The notes under the pieces: generated by a model
Databases searched by the model: none
What the model was told of the DNA's origin: nothing
What the model saw: the letters and a program-made list of their open reading frames with translations, nothing else
Part shown: positions 57,001-64,000 of the stretch, one piece after another
Layout: each line of letters opens with the position of its first letter
Numbering within the stretch: the first letter of the stretch is position 1
Made by a program: the position numbers and the translations under genes
From: Emydura subglobosa
Lineage: Eukaryota > Chordata > Testudines > Chelidae
NCBI GenBank assembly: GCA_007922225.1
Contig: ML679966.1
Span: forward strand, 59,044,148-59,108,147
DNA: 64,000 nt
Direction: 5' to 3'

Positions 57001-60000
57001 CAAGGAGTATTCTGAACTATGGACTGAGGACCTTCCAATCTTTTGGAAGTTACCAGAGAAACTTTTGCAAGCCAGCAGACTACTCCATCACTGCTACCAA
57101 CCTGATCGAAGGACTTTAAAATATCATTTACATACAAATAATTTCAAACATTTATAACTTTATTCTTTTCTTTTTTTTAATAAATTCTTAGTTAGTTTAC
57201 TAAGTGACGGCGTGATATTTGGGTAAGATCTGAGATACCTGGTCATAAGTGTCTGATCCCTTGGGATTGGTAGAACCCCATATATGGTGAACTGGGTTTT
57301 CGGTAACCTCATTATATTAGATCAATTTGTCTGGATGGGAATCAAATACCTAAAGGGGACTATGTTTGGCTGCTTGTTAAACACTGTGGTGCTACAGAAG
57401 TTCATTTGTTACTGGTTTGGGTGAATCTAATTATAGAATAAACCATCAGTTTGGGGGGGATTGTCTGCCCTGTTTCTTGCAGTCTGCCCTGCATGTGGCA
57501 TTCTCAGTGTGGTCCATCCCAGGCACGCAGGTCACGACGACGACTTCATGATGGCTTCCCTTTATCTATCAGTCTAGGTTTTTATAATGCCATCATCACT
57601 ATGGTATCCTAGTGCCTCCCTGAGCCTCATTGAAAAGGGAGTGGGGAAAGCAGTCTGTCAGCAATGCTGTCTTCTCAGATGGGTTGGGAGTGGTCAGAGT
57701 CAGCAGAAAGCTATTTGAATCCAAATATTTCTTAAGCAGTGGACTCCCATCCCTTTCCGACCATCCCTAATGACACACAATTGTAAATGCTCTTTACACA
57801 ACAGACAGAGTAAGACATTTCTTTTCTGTAGATGATTAGATTATGGAAAATGCAATAAAAATCCCCAACACCAAATTAACTCCTCTCCTTTGCGGAGCTA
57901 GAGCAGCTCAGCCTGGCACAGCAGAGTTTGGCTCGGGATGGTGAAGGAATCACTCCAGGCTGAGGAAGTTCTCTGACTGCAATAGTCCCTGCCAAATCCC
58001 CATACCCTGAGTGCATAAGTAGATCATTTTAGTTATAGGGTCCACTGGCTCCTCAATCACCTTTGCATGGAGAAGGCAACGATGCTCTTGTATAGCTCGA
58101 ACCCCTGGAGACCAAGAGATGCAGCCTCCTGTGCAAGCTTTAGAATTCCTGTCCATGCTGAACATCTACTGGATGACCTCCTAGGAAGTCACAGATTTTC
58201 AGCACCCACGGATTATTATGTCCATTGTTTTCCCATTGATAGCCCAGAAGTTAGTTACATGCAGTTATAAGCAGTTATTTATAAATGCTTATTTAATGAA
58301 AATACTCACATGTGTTGGTGGCTGGCTCACACTGCAAAGACAGTGTCTGGAGGCTCTCTTCATCCATTTCCAGGTCCAAGTTAGAGAGGTACTGCTTCAC
58401 TTTTCGTGCCATCTGAGCATCTTCATACAGTTTTTTGGCATTGAGAAAGGAGCTGCGACGTACCCGCTTTTTGTGTCCCCCCGTCTGTGCAACATCTAGC
58501 ACCGCTGCATTTGTACTGCCCTGGCTGAGAGACCTGGAGAGAAATGGGAAAGAGGAAAAAAGTGTGTCTTACTCCAGCACACTATCACTTCATAAACTGG
58601 AAACATGCAAAAGGTTGCATGAATGTCAGTCTACGGTCAAAGCTTACATGCCTCATTCCAGTAAGTCAAACAAACAGCTATAATAGACAGAAGATGAGGA
58701 TCAAGAAATCTCTTTACTTGGTTAAAAATAATGTATGTATAATTAAAATAAAGTAAGTGCCTGGAACCTAGTCTGCTCCAGCTAGGCAGTCTCCCTTCAC
58801 ACATCTAGAAAAGCATTCAAGCTAGCTCTCTCACATAAGCCAGCTACTGAGAAGGTTGGAGCATTAAGAAAAGCTCATGCAGCACAGCAACACTGACAGA
58901 CAAATTTAAACACGTACTATCTAGAAAGTGTCTTCTACATAGTCTTAATCTAGTTTTACAAAAACTTCAATTTCAATTGTAATGAAGAAAAAAAAAATCT
59001 TTTTTATTCCCTAGCTTGAATATGATGAGATTTTTGTTAAACAAATGATCAATTAGTTAATGAGTAAATAAATGTCATGCATTTTGATTTGTGTATGTAC
59101 ATGTAGAAGCTATCTGTTGGTTCTGATTTGTTAAAAGTAAAAAATGGAGGCTGGATTGTAGAATGAAAATGTAGTTAGTTGAGCTGTAAAAAACATGATA
59201 TTTCAATTTTTAACATCTGTGGATTTCATCTTCCCTCATTTATCATCAGGCATATGGAAATTAGTTGTACATTACAGTTGTACAGCTATCCGCATTTTAT
59301 TTTGGAATTTCCTTTCTAGTACAAGCCAGACTGGTTATATTAAAGTCAATGTCATTGGTATGCTAAATTAACAACCCTTTCCCAAATCACACACAAAAAT
59401 ATCTGTAAATAGTTTCACAGCTCATAATTTTGACCACAAAAGCAAAAGCAACATTGGATTAAACGTCTTATAAGTGCAAAAGGGTTAAAAGAAAAATGTC
59501 AAAGCATCAGAAAATTAAAGATAGCAAGTAGAAAAACAATGCAAATGGTCAGAAAAGAATGTTTGTCTGTGTGTGTTGTCTCCAACCACTTACCCCAAAC
59601 TTCTCCATTTCTTCTTCCTGCAAGTGAGAGCCATGGAGAGTGAAGCATGGGTTTAGGAAGAGACAGAGAAAGATCACAAGCTCAGAAAGAAAAGACCAGA
59701 CCTCAGGACAAGCAGTACTAGAAGCCCACAAACATTAAAACAGTCTTACCTCAGGCACACAATCTGATATTAAAAACTCTTCTGGTTCAAATTAAGAGAG
59801 TGCATTATGCTGTCTCTACACAAAATCAAACAGCAATCACTTCACATTCTCCTGCCCCACTGGTTTATGCTGAAGTTCAAACATTCCTTTTTGGAGTAAA
59901 CTGTGAGCGATTTAGATTGTCCTATGCATCAACACTTCATTCAATAAACTTTCCTCTAATACAATATATAGTCAAAGACTATGAATCGGTGGGCTCTCAT

Positions 60001-63000
60001 CACAGAATTGGGCAAACTAGCTGTCAATGGGAGAATATAAAACACTGTCCCTCCATGGTAAGATCTATAATTACTTTCCTTTTGAAAACTGGTTTCAAAA
60101 TTTAGATGTAATACATAGTTGTATGATTACTTAGAAGTGGTACAAGGTACATCATACATCTATAATGCTGTAATACAATCAGCCATACAGAAGTCCACAA
60201 TCCAATGTTGTAGCTGAAAACTCCCACTGACTTCCATGAGCATTCCACGCATGGAAAAAACATGACTGAAGCTCCACAGTAGAGAAGATAAAGTCTCATC
60301 TTTCATTATTTAATCTGCAGTGTTTCTCTTGTTAACTGTGGAGGGGCACTAGGAATTACTAATTTTATTATTCATACTCAATTTTTTGTCTCAATCAACT
60401 GAAGCTCTGCTGAAGACAAACCTACCTAGTCCTGAACATTACAGCAGGATCCATGTTAACAGAAGCCATTCGACCAACATGGCGAATTTCTTTTGCAATC
60501 ATTCTCAGCTTCTCAAAATTGACCAAGCCTTCCACTTTTGAGTCATTTCCTATATTCGGTAAAAAGAAGACAAGTAAATAGTGATGGCATCAGCAAGTAG
60601 CCTGCAAAATCCACTTTCCATGGAGGTAAAGAACCAAGCTGTTTTGCATTTACCTTCATGAAGGAACGTAAGATCCTTTTTGATAACAGGGAAGAGTGGA
60701 ATAATGGGAGGTTGTAGGTTTTGGCTGTTCAGGACGTTACGATATTTTGCCATGTTCCTAGATGGATCAAACAAGTCTTGAAGATCTTGAAACAGCTTCT
60801 CATATTTGCTTGGAAGTTTTTCCCAAGTAGTGCGGAGCCTTGCCACAGGTGCCAAATTCAGGCCACTGAAAACAGTTCAAAAAGAGTTTGGTTTTTTATA
60901 TCCAATTAAAAAAGGACTATGCAAACCTAATAGAAAGAAAACTGCAACACCCAAATATAAAATATTATATAGTTTGTGTAGTAGAAATATCATATGCTAT
61001 ATCAGGCAAAGTGATGTAGTAAAGCAATCAAGTGCAAATATCAGTATGCAAAAACTGCCTTTTGAAAAGATGGATTATAAAATCTATACAATACATCTGT
61101 TATGATTCTGAAAATGTCTCGTTTAAAGGTACGGATTTTATATCAACTATAATGACTGATGGAATCTATACAATGCAATATACCCAGATAAAACAGGCAA
61201 TACCTGTGAATTGAGGGACGCAAGTAGGGATTATGGCTGAATTGGTATCTGCCTCCTCAACTGAGGAGTTGTCTACCCTTTACTACGGAAGTTTACAATC
61301 TATAGGTATATCTGGACCCACAGTTGCTCCTGGATGTCAGTGACCAGGGATGCTTTTTCCTCCAATCTATACCTGATAATAGTGCTAGGATCATTTCCTT
61401 TGCCACAGTCCATGTGCCATGTCACCTCCAGATGGAATTGCTGAAATAGACTCTATATTTAAAGATATTCAGAAGCTGCAGCTGGCTGAAAAAAAACTAT
61501 GATCCACTCCCTTAGTGCTGTTGGTAAAGGGAGTATTTTTCACCAATGGTCCTGACTAGCTATTCATTTCTGGCTGCAAAGGAGGTATTGATATCGATCT
61601 ATAAAGCCAGCTATTGTTCAAGTCCTAACTCACGACAGGCTGCCTCTCACCCCATACTCCGAAGCAGCAGTTAAACTCAGATGAAGTGGCTGAGCTAAAT
61701 CTCCAGATTTAAATGACTCAGGGCTGCTCTAGCCAGGGTGTTTGATTTTGAAGAATTTTCTTCCCCATCTAATCTGATGGGGCTCAAATCCACTAACCTT
61801 CAGCACAAGTGGCAGAGTTAATTTTCCCCCTCTTTAAACAAAGACTTTTGCCTGAGAGAGTGATAATGATGTATTCCACTAGCCTTCTTTTATGGCATGT
61901 GATATTTACATTTCTATTTTTATAGTCTTTTATATTTTTATTTCCACAACCTGAGATATTCTGAAGGGTGTGAATGTGTTTAAGTATTTCTTTAATATAG
62001 GTACTTAACATTTTCTACTTTTTCATTCTGTAATTTAAAATTAGATTAATTTAGGGATTTTTAAAAAAATTAAAATACTTTAATCTGAGGCATTTTACAC
62101 CAAATTACTCCCAGGTGGATTTTCTGTACATGAAATACAAACCTTTGGAGAATAGACAACAGTAATCCTAATTCAAAGAACTGAATTCTTATTGCTTCTA
62201 TTGCTCTCTTCTGTGCCACGTATGGTAGATAATAGATAGGAGATGATACTCTCCCACTGGGAACAATTTTTCTTTTGCCAACAGTCTAACTATCTGATAT
62301 TACAGAACTACAATCAGTAATATGTCAAGACTCAATAAATGCAGGATACGGAGCACCTTCTATGAGGTAATGCACACCCTTAACTCCCATAGGAAAACAG
62401 GGGTCGAGGTCAAATAGCACTTCACCAGAGGCACTCAATATCTTGTAAGGATCAGGCACCAACACAGTGGCAAAAAAATACCACAAACCACCTGCTTTCT
62501 TATAACTGCAAATTCTTTTTACTATTCACCCTCCCCTATTACCTTTCCCACAGGCACAACCACAGGAGTGGAACAGGGGGTATATCTGACTCACTTTCTT
62601 ACAATCTTTTGATATCCCTCTTCCATGCAGCTGCCGGACTTATTCGCACTTCTGCAGCCTCCTAACTTTAATTTTTTTCTAAGTTTGACTATCTCTGGCT
62701 TTGACATCCTTCTCAAACTTCTCTCAGTCTGATCTCCTTCCTCCCACACCACAAAACTTCTGTATTCCTCTAGTCTCAATTTTTATAAAGGTGGTAGGAT
62801 TCCAAAGATTATTTCAACAAACATATTTTAGTGTCAGAATATAAGATTCTTAGGGGGGAAAAAACCTCTCTGCCTATCTTTTTTTAGGATTGTCCAAAGC
62901 TGAGGTTAATAGTATTAGTCAGCTCCCTTTCTGTTTAATGCAAGTTTCTATTCAGTTTGACATATTACTCCTGAGCAGAGTAACCTGAACTGAATTCATT

Positions 63001-63893
63001 CTCTCTCTATTTCTCTCTCTCTCTCTCACACACACACTCCCCTTCCCCTATTTACCTGATAATTGCAAACATGGAGTTGAAGTTCTTGCATTCCCTGCAG
63101 TGCAGTGCTATCTTAATGAAATGTTTAATTATCTTCATTCTTTTTAGCTGGTTGGTTTCTCTCAGAATCTCAGATGCTACCCAAAATGTTTCTTGGTTTA
63201 TCACTTCTTCAAACTTTTTCAAGTTCGCACAACTGGTTTTACATTTGAGTTTAAACAGATCATCTATGTACTCTGTGGGCTCAATGTTACGAAACAATTC
63301 AAAGTTTCGCATGGAGAGCTGAGCAGCCATCTCAACAGTACTGAGCTGCAGTAGGGAAATTTGACTTTCCCGCAGTAACTCCTGAGCATCTTCATCTGAA
63401 CACAACGTCTCTGTCTCCATGTTGTTTTTCAGATAATACCTATAAAAATCAAATTCCAGAAGAAAATTGATAGATAAGATCATCATTTATTAGAGAAAAG
63501 TTACAGACTGAAATTAATGTATATGTTCTAACTAGCTTAGAATTGTAACCTTGAAGTTGTATTGAAATATTTTTGGGAAGAAAACAGACTGTCACAAGTT
63601 TGCAGATACCCACATGCTAATTAAACTGACATAGTATAAACCATAGTCTCACCTGCCACTTAGCTGTATCCTATCAGCAAGCTTGGATAGCTGATCTGGA
63701 AGCCTCCTTTGCTTGATTACACCTTCTGGAGTGACAGAGACTTCACACAAAGAATATGCATCAGGAGTGGCAGTTACAGCAAACTCTCTGATTGCCTGAA
63801 TAACCACTTCCTTTGCCGTTGTGTCCTTACTGATCATAATGTAACGACTTTGCTGGTCTGCTTTGAAAACCCTCAGAACTTGATCTGGTAACT
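42007..63893 (-). CDS. RAPGEF2: RAPGEF2 (PDZ-GEF1/RA-GEF-1/CNrasGEF), 3' half of the gene, spread over 12 placed exons
   Basis: RAPGEF2 activates Rap1 and Rap2 by exchanging GDP for GTP at membranes and cell junctions. Mammalian protein is about 1,500 residues with cNMP-binding, RasGEF_N, PDZ, RA and RasGEF domains and a long C-terminal tail. Exons placed here (minus strand): 63,893-63,653; 63,439-63,056; 60,865-60,654; 60,549-60,426; 59,617-59,594; 58,533-58,310; 53,462-53,283; 50,991-50,839; 47,186-46,961; 46,308-45,749; 43,161-42,856; 42,032-42,007. All have AG/GT borders and matching phases and give about 886 residues, near identical in places to the protein as I know it. They cover the end of the RA domain, the RasGEF domain and the whole tail to ..QVSAV. 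The paralogue RAPGEF6 is excluded by the tail. The 5' exons lie beyond the window. Confidence 0.95.
42856..43161 (-). CDS. RAPGEF2: RAPGEF2 exon with two PY motifs
   Basis: It encodes [40 protein letters not shown], then [10 protein letters not shown] and the conserved [20 protein letters not shown] ending [12 protein letters not shown] and PPDY are PY motifs of the kind that bind WW domains, such as those of the NEDD4 ubiquitin ligase. Acceptor TTCTGCAG|CA; donor GAAGATG|GTAAAT. Confidence 0.95.
43162..45748. other. RAPGEF2 intron (43,162-45,748)
   Basis: This is mostly unique A/T-rich sequence. A dispersed turtle repeat is likely around 43,500-43,640 (CCATTGAAGTCAAAGGGACT; TTTGCAGATCAGGACCTAA). 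A short fragment at 44,428-44,455 (GTTGTTGTATCTGTGTTGGT) resembles the family at 51,466-51,570. A G-rich repeat lies at 45,326-45,480. No further exon was found. Confidence 0.5.
45326..45480. repeat. G-rich dispersed repeat
   Basis: It shares the poly-G run and the CCCCCAATAATCAGCAG core with 11,800-11,895. The open frame 45,100-45,579 runs across it and is not a gene. Confidence 0.5.
45749..46308 (-). CDS. RAPGEF2: RAPGEF2 exon, large tail exon with a DSGxxS motif
   Basis: The 560-nt exon encodes [20 protein letters not shown] through [13 protein letters not shown]. It contains DSGRGS, which fits the DSGxxS consensus of beta-TrCP degrons; such a degron has been reported for RAPGEF2, though I have not checked that it is this one. 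[20 protein letters not shown] and [14 protein letters not shown] are strongly conserved with mammals. Acceptor TCTGTCTAG|T; donor TTATTG|GTAAGT. Confidence 0.95.
46309..46960. other. RAPGEF2 intron (46,309-46,960)
   Basis: Short intron of unique-looking sequence. I see nothing in it beyond the splice signals. Confidence 0.6.
46961..47186 (-). CDS. RAPGEF2: RAPGEF2 exon, serine-rich tail
   Basis: It encodes [60 protein letters not shown] and [16 protein letters not shown]. The R-R-x-S-like RQRHSVS site could be a basophilic-kinase target. Acceptor TTATGCAG|GT; donor CTTAGG|GTAGGA. Confidence 0.94.
47606..47720. repeat. Dispersed turtle repeat fragment in a RAPGEF2 intron
   Basis: The phrases GAACATAAGAACTGCCATGC, TGGATGAGGCCAGTGGCCCA and TGTAGTCCAGGATCCTGTTT match a dispersed repeat end I recognise from turtle DNA. 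I am unsure of its formal family. Confidence 0.6.
47721..47935. repeat. MITE fragment in a RAPGEF2 intron
   Basis: The right end GGTAGTGTAGACACAGCCTTA is a GGCTATGTCTACACT-type terminus (inverted). The body (GGGCAAGAGCTTTCCCGTCA; GGCGGGAGAAGCTCTTTG) holds an internal inverted pair. The left terminus is decayed (GGTCTCTAGTGTAGC). Confidence 0.6.
48181..48204. repeat. (ATCT)n microsatellite
   Basis: About five tandem ATCT units (ATCTATCTATCTATCTAT) follow ATCTAT. It lies within a RAPGEF2 intron. Confidence 0.85.
49307..49429 (-). CDS. RAPGEF2: Possible RAPGEF2 cassette exon, 123 nt, in frame
   Basis: Between the SPRK exon and the GYTLAPSG exon lies a 41-codon open segment with a good acceptor (CTGTTGTTAG|GT) and a donor (GGATAG|GTGGGG). 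It begins and ends in phase 1, so it can be included or skipped without changing the frame. It would encode a serine-rich insert containing [20 protein letters not shown] and [13 protein letters not shown]. Codon choice and the S/N-rich composition resemble the rest of the tail. I do not recall it in the canonical mammalian isoform, so treat it as a prediction. Confidence 0.6.
49430..50838. other. RAPGEF2 intron between the candidate cassette exon and the SPRK exon
   Basis: The sequence is unremarkable except for the MITE at 50,499-50,754. Confidence 0.55.
50499..50754. repeat. MITE with about 50-bp terminal inverted repeats
   Basis: The left end GGCTTATCTTGACAAACAGC .. GGGGTGTAAATCTAC and the right end GTAGATTTACACCCCA .. 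CTGTTCATCTAGACAAGCC are inverted copies over roughly 50 bp with a few mismatches. The 256-bp element is non-coding and sits in a RAPGEF2 intron. Confidence 0.85.
50839..50991 (-). CDS. RAPGEF2: RAPGEF2 exon, serine/proline-rich tail
   Basis: It encodes (G)[38 protein letters not shown] and [12 protein letters not shown]. Several SP sites suggest phosphorylation by proline-directed kinases; that is inference. Acceptor CATTAAAG|GC; donor GGAAAG|GTATAA. Confidence 0.92.
51466..51570. repeat. Dispersed amniote repeat fragment
   Basis: CAGACCTGAAGAAGAGCTGT, then AGTTGGTCCAATAAAAGATA and CTCACCCACCTTCTCTCT are the end of a dispersed repeat very common in turtles. A related piece in the opposite sense is at about 44,428-44,455. 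Confidence 0.65.
52822..52994. repeat. MITE with 24-bp terminal inverted repeats
   Basis: The left arm (52,822-52,845, AATTTTCAAAGGTGACTAGT..) and the right arm (52,971-52,994) are inverted copies matching at 22 of 24 positions. The 173-bp element is non-coding and lies in a RAPGEF2 intron. Confidence 0.8.
53283..53462 (-). CDS. RAPGEF2: RAPGEF2 exon in the proline/glutamine-rich tail
   Basis: It encodes [40 protein letters not shown] and [20 protein letters not shown]. The exon is preceded by a 4.8-kb intron that holds the old DIRS copy and LTR fragment. The mammalian protein has a longer Q/P stretch here as I recall it. Acceptor TTACAAAG|TA; donor CGTTTG|GTAAGTG. Confidence 0.9.
54720..56930 (-). 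mobile_element. Very old DIRS remnant in a RAPGEF2 intron (copy 7)
   Basis: The left end AGTAACAAGTTCTCCGAGGT .. GTCGTAGTCAACGTGCATC is complemented at 54,993-55,028 by GACTACAACAACCTCAAAGA .. AGCACAGTTACT, a decayed ICR, and the second ICR half follows (TATTCGACTATGTGTCAGCG). At 55,227-55,257 TTGCCTTGCAGATGTAAGAG parallels the YR region of copy 1. At 55,360-55,480 CCTGCCTGTTTACATAGTGT and CCTGAGCTCCATGATTTTAT parallel RNase H. Around 56,541-56,825 a decayed gag piece remains. No frame is intact. It has the same strand as RAPGEF2. Confidence 0.7.
56935..57540 (+). mobile_element. LTR-type fragment in a RAPGEF2 intron
   Basis: TTTTCGGTAACCTCATTATA, then GGGGACTATGTTTGGCTGCT, GTTTGGGGGGGATTGTCTGC and CCTGTTTCTTGCAGTCTGCC are in order as in an LTR I recognise from turtle genomes. 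A T-run followed by AATAAATTC near 57,178-57,190 could be its polyadenylation region. It adjoins the old DIRS copy. Confidence 0.55.
57541..58309. other. RAPGEF2 intron segment
   Basis: The sequence next to the LTR fragment shows no recognisable feature. Confidence 0.5.
58310..58533 (-). CDS. RAPGEF2: RAPGEF2 exon after the RasGEF domain
   Basis: It encodes [60 protein letters not shown] and [14 protein letters not shown]. The stretch is basic and then predicted helical (possible coiled coil). Acceptor TCTCCAG|G; donor ACACAT|GTGAGT. Confidence 0.94.
58534..60425. other. RAPGEF2 introns around the 24-nt microexon
   Basis: Apart from the microexon at 59,594-59,617 I see only unique A/T-rich sequence here. 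The microexon has about 1.06 kb of intron before the next exon and about 0.8 kb on the other side. Confidence 0.55.
59594..59617 (-). CDS. RAPGEF2: RAPGEF2 microexon (24 nt)
   Basis: Acceptor CACTTGCAG|G and donor TTTGGG|GTAAGTGG frame 24 nt which, with the split codons at either side, give (R)KKKWRSL(G). The length is a multiple of three, and neighbouring exons also join in frame (..FRT-R-SLSQ) if it is skipped, so it can act as a cassette. The KKKWRSLG segment is present in the mammalian protein as I know it. It adds a basic patch just after the RasGEF domain. Confidence 0.9.
60426..60549 (-). CDS. RAPGEF2: RAPGEF2 exon: end of the RasGEF domain
   Basis: The 124-nt exon encodes [20 protein letters not shown] followed by [31 protein letters not shown] is the last helix block of the RasGEF domain. 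Acceptor ATATAG|GA; donor ACTAG|GTAGGT. Confidence 0.93.
60654..60865 (-). CDS. RAPGEF2: RAPGEF2 exon: RasGEF domain, central part
   Basis: It encodes [20 protein letters not shown] through [20 protein letters not shown]. The GL...V.RL..TW..L and [13 protein letters not shown] signatures form the catalytic hairpin region of RasGEFs. Acceptor TTTCAG|T, donor GAAG|GTAAAT. Phases agree with both neighbours. Confidence 0.95.
60866..63055. other. RAPGEF2 intron (60,866-63,055)
   Basis: The sequence is A/T-rich with no supported exon. Its splice-donor end carries the CT/CA simple repeat listed separately. The rest shows nothing I can name. Confidence 0.55.
63001..63038. repeat. (CT)n-(CA)n simple repeat beside a splice donor
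   Basis: CTCTCTCTATTTCTCTCTCT runs into CACACACACTCCCC, ending about 15 nt from the donor at 63,055. On the transcribed strand this is a G/A- and GT-rich run with a GGGGAAGGGG motif in the first bases of the intron. Confidence 0.8.
63056..63439 (-). CDS. RAPGEF2: RAPGEF2 exon: start of the RasGEF catalytic domain
   Basis: The 384-nt exon reads [20 protein letters not shown], then the beginning of the CDC25-homology domain ([67 protein letters not shown]). FWVASEI and KHFI.IA..CRE are hallmark RasGEF core positions. The acceptor is TTATAG|G and the donor ATCAG|GTAAAT. Confidence 0.94.
63653..63893 (-). CDS. RAPGEF2: RAPGEF2 exon: RA (Ras-association) domain
   Basis: It encodes [20 protein letters not shown] through LADRIQLSG, most of the ubiquitin-fold RA domain that binds active Ras-family GTPases. 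The acceptor is CTTCTTCAG|AG at 63,895-63,894 after a T run, and the donor is GGCAG|GTGAGA at 63,652. It ends in phase 2 and joins the next exon to give Arg. Confidence 0.92.
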
Positions 63894-64000
63894 CTGAAGA
63901 AGAAAAAAAAAAAAACCACAAATACTATTTGGTAAGCAACTTACAAAGCATGTCAAAGAACAATACAAGTGATGCCACCACAGGAGCATATTTGCACAGT

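Noticed and set aside
42007..63893. Assignment to the paralogue RAPGEF6
   Set aside because: The catalytic core is similar in both, but the tail segments ([36 protein letters not shown]) are those I know from RAPGEF2.
1..64000. tRNA, rRNA or snRNA genes
   Set aside because: I looked for cloverleaf-like A/B box pairs and conserved RNA sequence on both strands and found none I could support by eye; a tRNAscan or Infernal run would settle it.

Overview
The window is vertebrate nuclear DNA, most likely from a turtle. Its repeats point there: CR1 LINE 3' ends with the usual terminal octamers, MITE-like repeats with GGCTATGTCTACACT termini, Ty3/gypsy-type LTR remnants and many DIRS (tyrosine-recombinase) retrotransposons. 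There is no bacterial gene organisation, and the only host gene has ordinary vertebrate exons and splice sites. The species call rests on recognising repeat families, not on a search.

Layout. Positions 1-40,000 lie downstream of the host gene and consist of transposon remnants with stretches of unremarkable intergenic DNA between them. Positions 40,050-63,893 hold, on the minus strand, the 3' half of RAPGEF2 (PDZ-GEF1/RA-GEF-1/CNrasGEF), a Rap guanine-nucleotide exchange factor. Eleven coding exons plus a 24-nt microexon can be placed to the base, from the RA domain through the RasGEF domain to the C-terminal SAV PDZ ligand and stop codon. All intron phases agree. One further 123-nt in-frame open segment with good splice sites looks like an undescribed cassette exon. 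The promoter, cNMP-binding, RasGEF_N and PDZ exons lie beyond position 64,000.

Seven DIRS copies of very different ages occur, all on the minus strand: 1-1,158 (cut by the window edge), about 10,720-11,750 (old), 11,939-17,953 (nearly full length, 6.0 kb), about 22,370-26,130 (old, pol and gag only), 32,402-34,587 (2.2 kb, internally deleted), 34,903-38,192 (3.3 kb, internally deleted but with an uninterrupted 351-residue tyrosine recombinase) and about 54,720-56,930 (very old, inside a RAPGEF2 intron). The better copies show the complete DIRS architecture: inverted terminal repeats, a roughly 30-bp extension on the 3' repeat, and an internal complementary region that reads as the joined ends. 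Gag, RT-RNase H-methyltransferase-like pol and YR follow in that order on the minus strand.

Other elements: an apparently solo LTR at 6.85-7.97 kb, a degenerate LTR retrotransposon at 18.1-22.3 kb split by a CR1 insertion, two divergently oriented Ty3/gypsy remnants at 26.2-32.0 kb, an LTR fragment at 56.9-57.5 kb, and several MITEs, two of them in RAPGEF2 introns with clear inverted termini. The points most worth a second look are the YR-retaining deleted DIRS copies, the splice-donor, TATA and CTCF-like motifs in the DIRS termini, the uniform DIRS orientation, and the possible RAPGEF2 cassette exon.
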